In this document: piece by piece, positions 1 through 13,759 of the stretch
Layout: each line of letters starts with the position of its first letter
Position numbering within the stretch: the stretch's first letter is position 1
Assembly: GCF_001462455.1 (NCBI RefSeq)
Contig: NZ_LNTD01000104.1
Coordinates: forward strand, 1-52,599
Direction of reading: 5' to 3'
From: Cellulomonas sp. B6
GTDB taxonomy: Bacteria > Actinomycetota > Actinomycetes > Actinomycetales > Cellulomonadaceae
DNA length: 52,599 bases
Made by a program: the position numbers and the translations under genes
The notes under the pieces: generated by a model
Seen by the model: only the letters and a program-made list of their open reading frames with translations
Database searches by the model: none
Told to the model about the DNA's origin: nothing

Positions 1-693
1 GCGGGCCCCGGGCCCCGACGCCCCCGCGCCGAGGTCGACCCCGCGTGGACGGCGGTCGAGACGTACGTCGCACCGCTCGTCGCCGAGGGCGCCGACGCCG
101 TCGCCGTGCGCACCGCTGCCGCCGACGCGGGCCTGCCCGACATCGCGGTGAGCCCCGCGCAGGGCCGCCTGCTCGACCTGCTGGCCCGCGCCGTGGGTGC
201 GCGCCGCGTGCTCGAGATCGGCACGCTGGGCGGCTACAGCACGTGGTGGCTCGCGCAGGCGCTGCCGGCCGACGGCTCGGTCATGACGCTGGAGGTCAGC
301 GACGCGCACGCGACGGTCGCCCGGACGTCCCTCGCGGCGGCCGGTCTGCAGGACCGCGTCGACGTGGTCGTGGGGCCCGCCCTGGAGTCGCTGGACCGTC
401 TCGTGGCGGCGCACGTCGCCCCGTTCGACCTCGTGTTCGTCGACGCCGACAAGCAGCAGCTCGCGGCCTACCTCGACCGCGCGGTGACCCTGTCCCGCCC
501 CGGCACGCTCGTCGTGGTGGACAACGTGGTGCGCCGGGGCGCGGTCGTCGACGCCGACCACCCCGACGACCGCGTGCGGGGCGTCCGCGAGTTCATGGAG
601 AGCGCGGCGGCCGACGGCCGCGTCGACGGCACCGTCGTGCAGACCGTCGGGGAGAAGGGCTACGACGGGTTCGCGCTGCTGCTGGTGCGGTGA
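1..693 (+). CDS. O-methyltransferase, COMT/AdoMet class I family (5' end outside window)
   Basis: The reading frame is open from base 1, so the true start lies upstream; the first in-window alternative (GTG at 106) would remove conserved N-terminal helix sequence (VDPAWTAVETYV). The fold is a class I SAM-dependent methyltransferase: the glycine-rich SAM loop reads EIGTLGGYSTWWLA, followed by an acidic SAM-binding strand (TLEVSDAHA), the metal/catalytic motif FVDADKQQL and VVDNVVRRG. These match the bacterial cation-dependent catechol/caffeoyl-CoA O-methyltransferase group; the substrate cannot be told. The C-terminus (GYDGFALLLV) is the family's normal end, so only the start is missing. It converges on rbpA, with a shared hairpin terminator between them. 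Confidence 0.88.
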   Translation, partial: AGPGPRRPRAEVDPAWTAVETYVAPLVAEGADAVAVRTAAADAGLPDIAVSPAQGRLLDLLARAVGARRVLEIGTLGGYSTWWLAQALPADGSVMTLEVSDAHATVARTSLAAAGLQDRVDVVVGPALESLDRLVAAHVAPFDLVFVDADKQQLAAYLDRAVTLSRPGTLVVVDNVVRRGAVVDADHPDDRVRGVREFMESAAADGRVDGTVVQTVGEKGYDGFALLLVR

Positions 694-724
694 GCGCCGG
701 CCCGGTCGTCACGGGCCGGGGGAC

Positions 725-764
725 GCGGACGGCGTCGCACCCCGCGGTGTGCGACGCCGTCCGC
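725..764. terminator. Bidirectional hairpin terminator between the O-methyltransferase and rbpA
   Basis: A perfect 16-bp stem (725-740 with 749-764) and an 8-base loop lie between two convergent stop codons. There is no T tract on either side, as is usual in high-GC actinobacteria. It can serve both strands. Confidence 0.7.
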
Positions 765-784
765 ACGTCGAGGGGTGGGCGTCG

Positions 785-1135
785 TCAGCGACGTCCGCGC
801 CGCGCCCGGAGCGCGGCGAGCGCCTCGTCGAGGATCGCCGCGCCGTCCTCCTCGCTGCGACGCTCCTTCACGTACGCGAGGTGCGTCTTGTACGGCTCGT
901 TGCGCGTGGGCGACGGCGGAGCCTCCGGGTCCTGCCCGGCGGGGAACCCGCATCGCGGGCAGTCCCACGTCTCCGGCGCCTCGGCAGCAGCCTCCTCCGC
1001 GAAGCTCGGCCGCGTCTCGTGGCCGTTCGCGCACCAGTAGGAGATCCAGATGCGCGGTGCCGCGTCGCCGCGCTCCGCCTCACCCATCGGACCGGCACCG
1101 ACGCGCGACCCCCTGATCGCACTTCCGCTCGCCAT
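785..1135 (-). CDS. rbpA: RNA polymerase-binding protein RbpA
   Basis: Actinobacterial RbpA, 116 aa. It binds the RNA polymerase beta/sigma region and stabilises the open complex with the principal sigma factor. Visible signatures are the N-terminal AIRGSRVGAGPMGE segment, the core domain with CANGHE and CPRCGFPAGQD (one cysteine, then a CxxC pair), and the C-terminal sigma-interaction domain with PYKTHLAYVKERRS followed by a helix. Length and motif order are typical. The ATG has a purine-rich AAGGGGG upstream. It ends the gap-pgk-tpiA-secG-rbpA block. Confidence 0.95.
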   Translation of the reverse strand: MASGSAIRGSRVGAGPMGEAERGDAAPRIWISYWCANGHETRPSFAEEAAAEAPETWDCPRCGFPAGQDPEAPPSPTRNEPYKTHLAYVKERRSEEDGAAILDEALAALRARRGRR

Positions 1136-1147
1136 GGCCGTGCCCCC

Positions 1148-1393
1148 TTACTCGGAGAACTTCTCGATGAGCCCGAGCAGCACGATCATCATCGTCCACG
1201 TCAGCGCGACGCCGATCGTGATCCGGTTGAGGTTGCGCTCGGCGACGCCCGACGAGCCCGCGCCGGCCGTGATGCCGCCACCGAACATGTCCGACAGTCC
1301 ACCGCCCTTGCCCTTGTGCAGCAGCACCAGCGGGACGAGCAGGAGGCTGGTCAGGACCAGCAGCACCTGGAGGGTGATACGCAGGGCAGTCAC
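1148..1393 (-). CDS. secG: Preprotein translocase subunit SecG
   Basis: An 81-aa membrane protein with two hydrophobic helices (about residues 4-24 and 58-76) joined by a glycine-rich cytoplasmic loop with the SecG hallmark HKGKGGGLSDMFGGG. It is the non-essential third subunit of the SecYEG channel. Start is GTG with a GAGGAA-type ribosome site. It sits 12 bp upstream of rbpA and downstream of tpiA, the standard actinobacterial order. Confidence 0.95.
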   Translation of the reverse strand: MTALRITLQVLLVLTSLLLVPLVLLHKGKGGGLSDMFGGGITAGAGSSGVAERNLNRITIGVALTWTMMIVLLGLIEKFSE

Positions 1394-1567
1394 GTCGGTG
1401 GGTTCCTCACTCGGGCGGTCGGTGCAGCGGTGCGCCGGATCACTCGCGGCGCCGGTGCGGGTCGTGCGGGTGGTGCTCGACGTCGACGCCCCGGTGTGCG
1501 GTGGCGGACGACGCCGGTACAGGGTAGGCGACGCGAGGTGCTCCGGACCACCACGCCGCGCCCGGTG

Positions 1568-1609
1568 CGCCGTCCGGTCGGCACGCTGCTGCGCACCGAC
1601 CGGACGGCG
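1568..1609 (-). terminator. Hairpin after tpiA
   Basis: A 14-bp perfect stem (1568-1581 with 1596-1609) lies just after the tpiA stop and before secG. No T tract follows. It may end or reduce read-through from the glycolytic genes into secG-rbpA. Confidence 0.6.
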
Positions 1610-1615
1610 GTGCGG

Positions 1616-2410
1616 TCAGGCGACGGTGTGCGCCTGGAACCGAGCGATCTTCGCGAACTCCTCGGGGTCGAGGCTCGCGCCGCCGACCAGGGCACCGTCC
1701 ACGTCGGGCTTGGCCATGATCGACGCGACGTTCGAGGACTTGACCGAGCCGCCGTACAGCACGCGCACGGCGTCGGCCGTGGCCTGGTCGTACAGCTCGG
1801 CGATGCGCACGCGGATCGCCTCGCACAGCTCCTGGGCGTCCTCGGGCGTCGCGGTCTCGCCCGTGCCGATGGCCCACACGGGCTCGTAGGCGACGACGAG
1901 CCCGGCGACCTGCTCGGCCGTCAGGCCCTCGAGCGCGCCGTCGAGCTGAGCCAGCGTGTGCGGCACGTGCTCGGCAGCCTTGCGCACCTCGAGCGGCTCG
2001 CCGACGCACACGATCGGGACGAGGCCCGCACCGAGCGCCGACCTCACCTTGGCGTTGACGACGGCCTCGTCCTCGTGGTGGTACTGCCGGCGCTCCGAGT
2101 GGCCGACGGCCACGTAGGTGCAGCCGAGCTTCGACAGGAACAGCGGCGAGATCTCGCCGGTGTACGCGCCGGACTCGTGCGCCGACACGTCCTGCGCACC
2201 GTAGACGAGCTCGAGCTTGTCGGCGTCCACGAGGGTCTGCACGCTGCGCAGGTCCGTGAACGGCACGAGCACCGCGACCTCGACGGCCGCGAAGTCGTGC
2301 TTGGCGTCGCGCAGGCTCCACGCGAGCTTCTGCACGGTGTGCGTCGCCTGGTGGTGGTCCAGGTTCATCTTCCAGTTGCCCGCCATCAGCGGGGTGCGGG
2401 TGGTCGCCAC
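1616..2410 (-). CDS. tpiA: Triosephosphate isomerase
   Basis: Interconverts dihydroxyacetone phosphate and glyceraldehyde 3-phosphate. The 264-aa TIM barrel shows the substrate-binding NWKMN near residue 11-15, the electrophilic histidine in VGHSERR, the catalytic glutamate in [11 protein letters not shown], and the phosphate-binding GGSVKSSN near the C-terminus. Start is GTG, 2 bp after the pgk stop, with GGAGG inside the end of pgk, so the two genes are probably translationally coupled. Confidence 0.96.
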   Translation of the reverse strand: MATTRTPLMAGNWKMNLDHHQATHTVQKLAWSLRDAKHDFAAVEVAVLVPFTDLRSVQTLVDADKLELVYGAQDVSAHESGAYTGEISPLFLSKLGCTYVAVGHSERRQYHHEDEAVVNAKVRSALGAGLVPIVCVGEPLEVRKAAEHVPHTLAQLDGALEGLTAEQVAGLVVAYEPVWAIGTGETATPEDAQELCEAIRVRIAELYDQATADAVRVLYGGSVKSSNVASIMAKPDVDGALVGGASLDPEEFAKIARFQAHTVA

Positions 2411-2412
2411 GA

Positions 2413-3600
2413 TCAGTCCTCCAGGACAGCGATGCCGGGGAGGGTGTTGCCCTCGAGAAGCTCCAGCGACGCGCCGCCGCCGGTGGAGATGTGGCCGAAG
2501 CCGGCCTCGTCGAAGCCGAGCAGGCGCACGGCCGCGGCGGAGTCACCGCCGCCGACGATCGAGAAGCCCTCGGTGTCGACGAGCGCCTGCGCGACGGCCT
2601 TGGTGCCCTCGGCGTAGGCGGCGCGCTCGAACACGCCCATCGGGCCGTTCCACGCGATGGTCTTCGCCGCGAGGATCGCCTCACGGAACAGCGCGGCGGA
2701 CTTCGGGCCGATGTCCAGGCCCATCGTGCCGGCCGGGATCGCGTCGACCGCGACGACCTGGTAGTCGTCCGAGCCGAACTCGGGCGCGACCAGCGTGTCG
2801 ACGGGCAGGACGATCTCGACGCCGGCCTCCTGCGCCTGCGCGAGGTAGCCCTTGACCGTCTCGACCTGGTCCTCCTCGAGCAGCGAGGAGCCGACCTCGT
2901 GGCCCTGGGCCTTGAGGAAGGTGAACATCATGCCGCCGCCGATGAGCAGCTTGTCGGCCTTGGTGATGAGGTTGCCGATGACGCCGAGCTTGTCGGAGAC
3001 CTTGGCGCCACCGAGGACGACGACGTAGGGCCGCTCGGGGTCCTCGACGGCCTTGCGCAGCGCCTCGACCTCGGTGAGGACGAGCGTGCCGGCCGCGTGC
3101 GGCAGCCGCAGCGCGACGTCGTAGACCGACGCCTGCTTGCGGTGCACGACGCCGAAGCCGTCGGACACGAACGCGTCGGCGAGGGACGCGAGCTCGTCGG
3201 CCAGCGCGCCGCGCTCGGCCTCGTCCTTGGAGGTCTCGCGCGCGTCGAAGCGCACGTTCTCGAGCAGGGCGACCTGCCCGTCCTGCAGCGCCGCGACGGT
3301 CGCCTTCGCCGACTCGCCGACGAGGTCCTCGGCGAGCGCCACGGGCTGACCGAGCAGCTCGCCCAGGCGGGCCGCGACGGGCGCGAGCGAGTACTTCGCC
3401 TCGGGCGCGCCCTTGGGGCGGCCGAGGTGCGCGACGACGACGACGCGCGCGCCCTGCGAGGTCAGCGCCTGCAGGGTCGGCAGCGCGGCGCGGATGCGAC
3501 CGTCGTCGGTGATGGTCGTGCCGTCGAGCGGCACGTTGAAGTCGGAGCGGACGAGCACGCGCTTGCCGCGCAGGTCGCCCAGGTCCTCGATGGTCTTCAT
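2413..3600 (-). CDS. pgk: Phosphoglycerate kinase
   Basis: ATP-forming step of lower glycolysis (1,3-bisphosphoglycerate to 3-phosphoglycerate). The 395-aa protein has the N-terminal substrate loop [10 protein letters not shown], the hinge and nucleotide domain with [11 protein letters not shown], and the C-terminal [16 protein letters not shown]. Full length and intact. The ATG is preceded by a GAGGGAG ribosome site. It follows gap after a hairpin-bearing 164-bp spacer and is tightly coupled to tpiA. Confidence 0.96.
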   Translation of the reverse strand: MKTIEDLGDLRGKRVLVRSDFNVPLDGTTITDDGRIRAALPTLQALTSQGARVVVVAHLGRPKGAPEAKYSLAPVAARLGELLGQPVALAEDLVGESAKATVAALQDGQVALLENVRFDARETSKDEAERGALADELASLADAFVSDGFGVVHRKQASVYDVALRLPHAAGTLVLTEVEALRKAVEDPERPYVVVLGGAKVSDKLGVIGNLITKADKLLIGGGMMFTFLKAQGHEVGSSLLEEDQVETVKGYLAQAQEAGVEIVLPVDTLVAPEFGSDDYQVVAVDAIPAGTMGLDIGPKSAALFREAILAAKTIAWNGPMGVFERAAYAEGTKAVAQALVDTEGFSIVGGGDSAAAVRLLGFDEAGFGHISTGGGASLELLEGNTLPGIAVLED

Positions 3601-3645
3601 GGTCGGTGTCTCCCTCGCTGCCGCCGGTGCTCGGCGGCTCGGACT

Positions 3646-3662
3646 CCCCCGCGGTGCGGGGG
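3646..3662 (-). terminator. GC hairpin in the gap-pgk spacer
   Basis: CCCCCGC/GCGGGGG stem with a 3-base loop, and a second small hairpin (GGGGCG/CGCCCC) at 3672-3686, between the gap stop and the pgk start. This could be a partial terminator or processing site that separates gap from pgk-tpiA expression. Confidence 0.4.
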
Positions 3663-3764
3663 CACGGCCGTGGGGCGTCGCGCCCCGGACACGGCAGCGT
3701 CCGCGTGCACCGGGCCGGGTGGCCTCGGCGCACGCGGACGCATGGACTGCCTACGGTGCGAGCG

Positions 3765-4823
<1,059 letters not shown>

Positions 4824-4917
4824 TCACGCACGCCGCTGTGCGTCCCGACCGCCACGGTCGGCTCCCGCCGGACATTGCCCAGCGTGTTGCGTCCTCGTTG
4901 CGATCGGATGACCCGAG

Positions 4918-4947
4918 CCTATACCCGGTGGCCCAGGTCACGCCCAA
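4918..4947 (-). promoter_or_regulatory. Candidate promoter of gap
   Basis: On the minus strand TTGGGC (4947-4942) and TATAGG (4923-4918) are separated by 18 bp in the 267-bp whiA-gap spacer, about 150 bp before the gap start. This is a fair match to a housekeeping sigma promoter. The rest of the spacer shows no gene. Confidence 0.4.
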
Positions 4948-5036
4948 GACGAAGGTCCACCCCCGCACGTGTTCGCATGCTGGACCATCCGCCGCCCGCG
5001 CCGCCCTGGCGTCACGGACGGCCCGGTCGGCGAGGG

Positions 5037-6017
5037 TCAGAGGTCGAGCAGGTCCGGGCTCAGCCCGGCCTCGGTGTCGGGGATCCCGAGCTCGGCAGCG
5101 CGCCGGTCGGCGGTCGCCAGCAGCCGGCGGATCCGCCCGGCGACCGCGTCCTTGGTCAGCGCGGGCTCCGCGAGCTTCCCGAGCTCCTCGAGCGAGGCCT
5201 CCTTGTGCGCGAGCCGCAGCTCACCGGCCTGCCGCAGGTGCTCGGGCAGGTCCTCCCCCAGGATCTCGAACGCGCGCTCGACGCGCGCGCCGGCGGCCAC
5301 CGCGGCCCGCGCCGAGCGTCGCAGGTTCGCGTCGTCGAAGTTCGCGAGCCGGTTCGCGGTGCCGCGGACCTCGCGCCGCACGCGGCGCTCCTCCCACACC
5401 AGCATCGTGTCGTGCGCGCCCAGCCGCGTCAGCATCGCGCCGATCGCGTCGCCGTCGCGGATCACGACGCGGTCGACGCCGCGCACGTCCCGCGCCTTCG
5501 CGGCCACGCCCAGCCGCCGTGCCGCGCCGACCAGCGCGAGCGCCGCCTCCGGACCGGGGCACGTCACCTCGAGCGACGACGACCGACCCGGCTCGGTGAG
5601 CGAGCCGTGCGCGAGGAAGGCGCCGCGCCACGCCGCCTCGGCCTCGCCGACGCCCGCGGACACGACCTGCGGCGGCAGCCCACGCACCGGACGACCGCGG
5701 TTGTCCAGCAGACCTGTCTGCCGTGCGAGCGACTCGCCGTCCTTCACGACGCGGACGACGTAGCGGCTCCCGCGGCGCAGACCCCCGCCCGACACGACGA
5801 TGATGTCGCTCTCGTGCCCGTAGACCTCGGCGATCGCCTGCCGCAGCCGGCGGGCGGCGATGCCCGTGTCGAGCTCGGCCTCGATGACGATGCGACCCGA
5901 GATGATGTGCAGACCGCCCGCGAACCGCAGCGTGGCCGAGATCTCCGCCTTGCGGCACGAGGTCTTGTCCACCTTGAGCCGGGCGAGCTCGTCCTTCACC
6001 TGTGCCGTGAGCGCCAT
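5037..6017 (-). CDS. whiA: DNA-binding regulator WhiA
   Basis: A 326-aa WhiA protein. The N-terminal two thirds are a degenerate LAGLIDADG homing-endonuclease fold; the C-terminus is a helix-turn-helix ([20 protein letters not shown]). In Streptomyces WhiA controls sporulation genes with WhiB; it is conserved in most Gram-positives and linked to division and chromosome segregation. The ATG at 6017 gives the family N-terminus [14 protein letters not shown]. It follows yvcK after 79 bp, in the conserved rapZ-yvcK-whiA order. Confidence 0.95.
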   Translation of the reverse strand: MALTAQVKDELARLKVDKTSCRKAEISATLRFAGGLHIISGRIVIEAELDTGIAARRLRQAIAEVYGHESDIIVVSGGGLRRGSRYVVRVVKDGESLARQTGLLDNRGRPVRGLPPQVVSAGVGEAEAAWRGAFLAHGSLTEPGRSSSLEVTCPGPEAALALVGAARRLGVAAKARDVRGVDRVVIRDGDAIGAMLTRLGAHDTMLVWEERRVRREVRGTANRLANFDDANLRRSARAAVAAGARVERAFEILGEDLPEHLRQAGELRLAHKEASLEELGKLAEPALTKDAVAGRIRRLLATADRRAAELGIPDTEAGLSPDLLDL

Positions 6018-6096
6018 GGCGCAATCCTGCCACCGAGCGGGCCGTGGTCGTGACCGTCTCGTGACCCGATCTCGGCCGGTCCGCGCGAGCCGGGCG

Positions 6097-7089
6097 TCAC
6101 CGTCCGGTGCGCGTCCCGACGTCGCCCAGGTAGTCCTCGACGACGTCGCGCAGCGCGGCCGCGAGGCGCAGCGGGTCGTGCACGGCGCTCTGGTCGCCGC
6201 GCCGCACCTGCCGGACCAGCAGCTGCGCCCCCATCGTGGCGCAGAGGTCGGCCAGCTCGTCGACGTCCTCGACCGACGCCGGGTCGGCCACCACGGCGTG
6301 CACGGGCAGGTCCGGCGCGTGCGCCCGCAGCACCGCGAGGTGGTCCACGGCGCGCATGCCGACCGTCTCGTCGTCGGGCGTGAGGTTGAGCACCACCACG
6401 ACGCGCGCGGTCGTCTCGAGGAGGGCCGCGCGCAGCGCGGGCACGAGCAGGTGCGGCAGCACCGAGGTGTACCAGGAGCCGGGACCCAGCACGACCCAGT
6501 CGGCCTCACGCACCGCGTCGACCGCCTCGGGGCACGCCGGCGGGTCCACGGGGTCGAGCCGCAGCTGGGCGATGCGCCACCCGGTCGTGGCCACGTGGGT
6601 CTGGCCGCGGACGACGTCGCGCTCCCCCGCCGGCCCGACGACGTCGGCCTCGATCCGCAGCGGCACGGACGCCATCGGCAGCACCCGGCCGCGCGCGCCG
6701 AGCAGCCGGCCCACGAGGTCCAGGCCCTCGACGGTGTCGCCGAACAGCTCCCACAGCGCGACGATCAGCAGGTTGCCCACCGAGTGCCGGTCGAGCGGCC
6801 CGTCGGACGAGAAGCGGTGCTGCAGCAGGTCGCGCCAGGTGCGCCCCCACTCCGAGTCGTCGCACAGCGCCGACAGCGCCATGCGCAGGTCGCCCGGCGG
6901 CAGCACGCCCAGCTCCTCACGGAGCCGACCGGACGATCCGCCGTCGTCGGCGACCGTGACCACGGCGGTGATGCGGTCGGTCATGAGCCGCAGCGCCGAC
7001 AACGACGCGGACAGCCCGTGGCCGCCGCCCAGCGCGACGACCGCGGGACGCGACGGGTCGCCGGAACGCCTCACGAGCGGCGTGCTCAC
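6097..7089 (-). CDS. yvcK: YvcK/CofD-like gluconeogenesis and cell-shape factor
   Basis: A 330-aa member of the CofD/YvcK family (CuvA in mycobacteria). Visible motifs are the nucleotide loop [27 protein letters not shown], and [14 protein letters not shown]. Homologues bind UDP-sugars and support growth on gluconeogenic carbon sources and normal cell-wall synthesis. GTG start in a GTGA overlap with the rapZ stop, so it is translationally coupled to rapZ. The true CofD (F420 synthesis) is excluded by the rapZ/whiA context. Confidence 0.93.
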   Translation of the reverse strand: MSTPLVRRSGDPSRPAVVALGGGHGLSASLSALRLMTDRITAVVTVADDGGSSGRLREELGVLPPGDLRMALSALCDDSEWGRTWRDLLQHRFSSDGPLDRHSVGNLLIVALWELFGDTVEGLDLVGRLLGARGRVLPMASVPLRIEADVVGPAGERDVVRGQTHVATTGWRIAQLRLDPVDPPACPEAVDAVREADWVVLGPGSWYTSVLPHLLVPALRAALLETTARVVVVLNLTPDDETVGMRAVDHLAVLRAHAPDLPVHAVVADPASVEDVDELADLCATMGAQLLVRQVRRGDQSAVHDPLRLAAALRDVVEDYLGDVGTRTGR

Positions 7090-8027
7090 TCCTTGCCCAG
7101 GTCGCGCGCCGTGACCTGCACGCGGTGTCCCCGCTCGCGCAGGCGCGCGGCGATGGCCTCGCTGATCGCGACCGAGCGGTGCTTGCCGCCCGTGCAGCCC
7201 ACGGCGATGGTCGCGTACCGCTTCTCCTCGTGCAGGTAGCCGTCGAGCACGGGCTCGAGCGCGTCGACGTAGCGGTCGACGAACGTCACGGCGCCCGGGA
7301 GACCCAGCACGTAGTCGCGCACCGGGGCGTCGCGGCCCGACAGGTGCCGCAGCTCGGTGATCCAGTACGGGTTGGACAGGAACCGCACGTCCACGACGTG
7401 GTCGGCGTCCAGCGGGATCCCGTACTTGAAGCCGAACGACAGGACCGACACGTGCAGCACGTCCTCCGCCGGGCCCGAGACGCCGGAGCGCACCATGCGC
7501 GCCAGGTCGTGCACGTTGAGGTCGGACGTGTCGATCACCGTGTCGGCTCGCTCGCGCAGGTCCGACAGCAGCGTCCGCTCGTGCGCGATCCCGTCGAGGA
7601 TGCGGCCGTCGCCCTGCAGCGGGTGCGGGCGACGGACCTGCTCGAATCGACGCACGAGGACCTCGTCGGACGCGTCGAGGAACAGCAGGCGCACCTCGAC
7701 GCCGCGGTTCTGCAGGTCGTCGAGCACGCCCGTGAGGGCCGCGAAGTACTCACGCCCGCGCACGTCGATGACCGCCGCGAGCCGCTGCGCGCCGCCACCC
7801 ACGGGGCCGCTCGTGAGCATGCCCACCAGGTGCGTGAGCATCTGCGCCGGGAGGTTGTCGACGACGTACCAGCCCAGGTCCTCCAGCACCGCCGCGGCGC
7901 GCGTCCGTCCCGCGCCCGACATCCCGGTGATGACCAGGACCTGCGGCAGCTCGAGGACGGGGGCCGCGGTGGCGGCCTCGAGGGCGGGGATGCCCGCCGG
8001 CACGGTGATCGGCGACGGCTCGCTCAT
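7086..8027 (-). CDS. rapZ: RNase adapter/nucleotide-binding protein RapZ
   Basis: A 313-aa P-loop protein of the RapZ/YvcJ family. The N-terminal Walker A is GMSGAGRTRAAAVL; the C-terminal domain has VGCTGGKHRSVAISE. In E. coli RapZ delivers the small RNA GlmZ to RNase E; in Gram-positives the role is less clear, with GTP/ATP hydrolysis shown for YvcJ. An N-terminal stretch of about 25 residues precedes the P-loop. It lies between uvrC (82-bp spacer with a 9-G run) and yvcK (overlap). Confidence 0.94.
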   Translation of the reverse strand: MSEPSPITVPAGIPALEAATAAPVLELPQVLVITGMSGAGRTRAAAVLEDLGWYVVDNLPAQMLTHLVGMLTSGPVGGGAQRLAAVIDVRGREYFAALTGVLDDLQNRGVEVRLLFLDASDEVLVRRFEQVRRPHPLQGDGRILDGIAHERTLLSDLRERADTVIDTSDLNVHDLARMVRSGVSGPAEDVLHVSVLSFGFKYGIPLDADHVVDVRFLSNPYWITELRHLSGRDAPVRDYVLGLPGAVTFVDRYVDALEPVLDGYLHEEKRYATIAVGCTGGKHRSVAISEAIAARLRERGHRVQVTARDLGKE

Positions 8028-8109
8028 GCCCCCATCGTGCCAGGCACCGGCGACGACGCCAGAGGTGACCCGCCGGGGGGGGGCGACGGCCGCCGCCGGA
8101 CCCCGCGCG

Positions 8110-10182
8110 TCAGGCGTCGGTGACGGGTGGGTCCGCCGGTGCCGCGGCGGCCTCCGGTGCCGTGGCGGCCTCCGGTGCCGTGGCGGACTCCGGGGTCATG
8201 ACGGCGCCCGCGGGCACCGAGGTCTGCGAGGTGGCCGGCGCGAGCGCCGCGACCACGGCCTCGGCCGTCCGCTCTCCCATGCCGGGCACGGTCGCGATCT
8301 CCTCGGCGGTCGCGGCGCGCAGCCGCTTGACCGACCCGAAGTGCCGCAGGAGCGCCGCCTTGCGTGCGGGGCCCAGCCCCGGGACGTCGTCGAGCGCGGA
8401 CGCGGTCATGCCCTTGCTGCGGCGCTTGCGGTGCGCGGTGATCGCGAACCGGTGCGCCTCGTCCCGCACGCGCTGCAGCAGGTAGAGCCCCTCGGAGCTG
8501 CGCTGCAGGATGACCGGGTACTCCTCCCCCGGCACCCACACCTCCTCGAGCCGCTTGGCGAGCCCGCACAGCGCGACGTCGTCGATGCCCAGCTCGGCCA
8601 GGGCGGCCGCCGCCGCGGCCACCTGCGGCGGACCGCCGTCGACGACGACCAGGTTCGGCGGGTAGGCGAACCGCGCGGGACGTCCCGTGCGCTCGTCGAT
8701 CGGCCCGCTGCGCGGCGCGTCCTCGTCGTCCCCGTCGCCCAGGTCGAGGTCGTGCGACTCGGCGCGCTCGGCGAGGTAGCGGCGGAACCGGCGCGTGATG
8801 ACCTCGTGCATCGCCGCCGTGTCGTCCCGCGCCCCCTGGCCCTCGGGTCCGCGCACCGAGAACAGCCGGTACTCGCTCTTGCGCGCGAGGCCATCCTCGA
8901 ACACCACCATCGACGCCGACTGGTAGGTGCCCTGGTTGTGCGACACGTCGTAGCACTCGATCCGCAGCGGCGCGGTGGGCAGGTCGAGCGCCTCCTGGAT
9001 CTCGCGCAGCGCCTGGCTGCGGGTCGTGAGGTCACCCGCACGCCGCGTGCGGTGCAGCGCGAGCGCGTGCTCGGCGTTGCGCAGCACCGTCGCCGCGAGC
9101 TCGCGCTTGTCCCCTCGCTGCGGCACGCGCACATGCACGCGGCTGCCGCGCAGACCCGTGAGCCACGCCTGCACCTGGTCGAGGTTGGCCGGCAGCACGG
9201 GCACGAGCACCTCGCGCGGCACGGCACCGGGGGCGCCCGAGGCGTCCTCCCCGCCGTACACCTGCTGCAGGAGGTGCTCGACGAGCGCGGCGTCGTCCAG
9301 GTCCTCGACCTTCTCGACGACCCAGCCACGCTGCCCGCGGATGCGCCCGTCGCGCACGTGGAACACCTGCACGGCCGCCTCGAGCTCGTCGCCCGCCATC
9401 GCGAAGAGGTCCGCGTCGGTGCCGTCGGAGAGCACGACGGCGTTGCGCTCGGTCGCCTTCTCGAGCGTCGCGATGTCGTCCCGGAGTCGCGCGGCACGCT
9501 CGTAGTCGAGCTCCGCGGCCGCCTCCTTCATCCGCGCGGTGAGCCGCCGCGTGAAGCGCGCCGTGTCGCCGGCCATGAAGTCGCAGAAGTCCTGCGCGAG
9601 CCGGTGGTGCTCGTCCACGCCGATCCGCCCGACGCAGGGCGCCGAGCACTTGTCGATGTAGCCGAGCAGGCACGGACGCCCCTGCTGCTGGGCGCGCTTG
9701 AAGACGCCCGCCGAGCACGTCCGCACGGGGAACACGCGCAGCAGGAGGTCGACCGTCTCCCGGATCGCCCACGCGTGCGCGTACGGACCGAAGTACCGCG
9801 TGCCGCGCCGCTTCGCGCCGCGCATGACCTGCACGCGCGGCACCTCGTCGGCCATCGTCACCGCGAGGTACGGGTACGACTTGTCGTCGCGGTACTTGAC
9901 GTTGAACCGCGGGTCGAACTCCTTGATCCAGGAGTACTCGAGCGCGAGCGCCTCGACCTCGGTGCCGACGACGGTCCACTGGACGGAGGCGGCCGTGGTC
10001 ACCATCTGCTGCGTGCGCGGGTGCAGGCCCGCGAGGTCCTGGAAGTAGCTGTTGAGACGGCTGCGCAGGCTCTTGGCCTTGCCGACGTAGACGACCCGGC
10101 CGTGCTCGTCGCGGAACCGGTACACGCCGGGGGCGTCGGGGATCTCTCCCGGCGCGGGGCGGTACGTCGCGGGATCGGCCAT
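8110..10182 (-). CDS. uvrC: Excinuclease ABC subunit C
   Basis: Makes both incisions in UvrABC nucleotide excision repair. The 690-aa protein has the N-terminal GIY-YIG nuclease domain (GVYRF and [18 protein letters not shown]), a UVR helix pair (about residues 200-235), the RNase H-like endonuclease domain ([13 protein letters not shown]), and a C-terminal double helix-hairpin-helix ([19 protein letters not shown]). A short Ala/Pro/Thr tail is encoded by an 18-bp tandem repeat. The ATG at 10182 is set by the GIY-YIG domain and by TACGCT 7 bp upstream with no ribosome site, which suggests leaderless mRNA. Confidence 0.96.
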   Translation of the reverse strand: MADPATYRPAPGEIPDAPGVYRFRDEHGRVVYVGKAKSLRSRLNSYFQDLAGLHPRTQQMVTTAASVQWTVVGTEVEALALEYSWIKEFDPRFNVKYRDDKSYPYLAVTMADEVPRVQVMRGAKRRGTRYFGPYAHAWAIRETVDLLLRVFPVRTCSAGVFKRAQQQGRPCLLGYIDKCSAPCVGRIGVDEHHRLAQDFCDFMAGDTARFTRRLTARMKEAAAELDYERAARLRDDIATLEKATERNAVVLSDGTDADLFAMAGDELEAAVQVFHVRDGRIRGQRGWVVEKVEDLDDAALVEHLLQQVYGGEDASGAPGAVPREVLVPVLPANLDQVQAWLTGLRGSRVHVRVPQRGDKRELAATVLRNAEHALALHRTRRAGDLTTRSQALREIQEALDLPTAPLRIECYDVSHNQGTYQSASMVVFEDGLARKSEYRLFSVRGPEGQGARDDTAAMHEVITRRFRRYLAERAESHDLDLGDGDDEDAPRSGPIDERTGRPARFAYPPNLVVVDGGPPQVAAAAAALAELGIDDVALCGLAKRLEEVWVPGEEYPVILQRSSEGLYLLQRVRDEAHRFAITAHRKRRSKGMTASALDDVPGLGPARKAALLRHFGSVKRLRAATAEEIATVPGMGERTAEAVVAALAPATSQTSVPAGAVMTPESATAPEAATAPEAAAAPADPPVTDA
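8141..8194 (-). repeat. Three tandem 18-bp units in the 3' end of uvrC
   Basis: Units at 8141-8158, 8159-8176 and 8177-8194 differ at one to three positions. They encode a repeated Ala/Pro/Glu/Thr hexapeptide beyond the helix-hairpin-helix domain, so copy-number change would keep frame and only lengthen a tail. Confidence 0.85.
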
Positions 10183-10260
10183 GCGTCCGAGCGTAGTTGG
10201 CGCCACCGACAGCACCGTGCGCCGGGCACCGCCGACGGGCGCCCGTGTGATGCGCGCCAC

Positions 10261-10266
10261 TAGGGT
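10261..10266 (+). promoter_or_regulatory. Leaderless -10 element of the OsmC-like gene
   Basis: TAGGGT ends 6 bp before the ATG at 10273 and there is no purine-rich ribosome site, so transcription probably begins at the start codon. No good -35 is seen. Confidence 0.4.
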
Positions 10267-10272
10267 CGGTGC

Positions 10273-10773
10273 ATGGCACAGCTGCTGCACCAGTACTCGG
10301 TGGACCTCACGTGGACCGGCGCGGGCACGGCCGGTACCGCGACCTACACGTCGTACGGGCGCGACCACGCGCTGACGGCGGGTGGCAAGCCCGCCGTGGC
10401 GGGCACGTCGGACCCGCACTTCCGCGGCGATCCCGACCGCTGGTCGCCCGAGGACCTGCTGGTCGGGGCGCTCGCGCAGTGCCACATGCTGTGGTTCCTG
10501 CATCTCGCGGCGAGCGCGGGTGTCGTCGTGGTCGGCTACGAGGACGCCGCCTCGGGGACGATGCGCATCGAGAGCCAGGGGCAGGGGCAGTTCACGGAGG
10601 TCGTGCTGCGCCCGCGCGTCACGGTCCGGGGCGGCACGCTGCCGGATGGCGAGCCGGTGGACGACGCCGTGCTGGCCGACGTGCACCGGCGCGCGCACGA
10701 GCACTGCTTCATCGCGCGGTCCGTGAACTTCACGGTGCGCCACGAGCCGGCGCCCGTGGTCGTCACCGCCTGA
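10273..10773 (+). CDS. OsmC-family peroxiredoxin-like protein
   Basis: A 166-aa OsmC/Ohr-fold protein. The two conserved cysteines that form the peroxide-reducing site are present: one in [12 protein letters not shown] (about residue 75) and one in [12 protein letters not shown] (about residue 142). The [13 protein letters not shown] segment is typical. Likely role: thiol-dependent reduction of organic hydroperoxides, though the subgroup (OsmC versus YhfA-type) cannot be fixed. It is divergent from uvrC and convergent with uvrA. Confidence 0.88.
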   Translation: MAQLLHQYSVDLTWTGAGTAGTATYTSYGRDHALTAGGKPAVAGTSDPHFRGDPDRWSPEDLLVGALAQCHMLWFLHLAASAGVVVVGYEDAASGTMRIESQGQGQFTEVVLRPRVTVRGGTLPDGEPVDDAVLADVHRRAHEHCFIARSVNFTVRHEPAPVVVTA

Positions 10774-10793
10774 GACGCCTCGCGGCGGGGGCG

Positions 10794-10807
10794 GGGTCGC
10801 GCGACCC
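10794..10807. terminator. Palindrome between OsmC-like gene and uvrA
   Basis: GGGTCGC directly followed by GCGACCC in the 65-bp convergent spacer. Because there is no spare loop, the real stem is about 5 bp. Weak candidate for a shared terminator. Confidence 0.3.
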
Positions 10808-10838
10808 GGCACCCGCCACGAGCGACGCGTTCAGGGCG

Positions 10839-13712
<2,874 letters not shown>

Positions 13713-13720
13713 AGCCGTGC

Positions 13721-13759
13721 AGTCTACGACCGCCCTCCGACAATCGCACACGTGTTCGA
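13721..13759 (-). promoter_or_regulatory. uvrA promoter with LexA/SOS box
   Basis: TCGCACACGTGTTCGA at 13744-13759 matches the actinobacterial/Gram-positive SOS box TCGAAC-N4-GTTCGA at 11 of 12 fixed positions. On the uvrA strand the -10 is TAGACT (13726-13721); with a 17-bp spacer the -35 hexamer (GTGCGA, 13749-13744) lies inside the box, so LexA binding would block RNA polymerase. Confidence 0.8.

Noticed and set aside
749..2617. A 622-codon plus-strand frame over rbpA, secG and tpiA
   Set aside because: Antisense shadow of three conserved genes, with biased composition.
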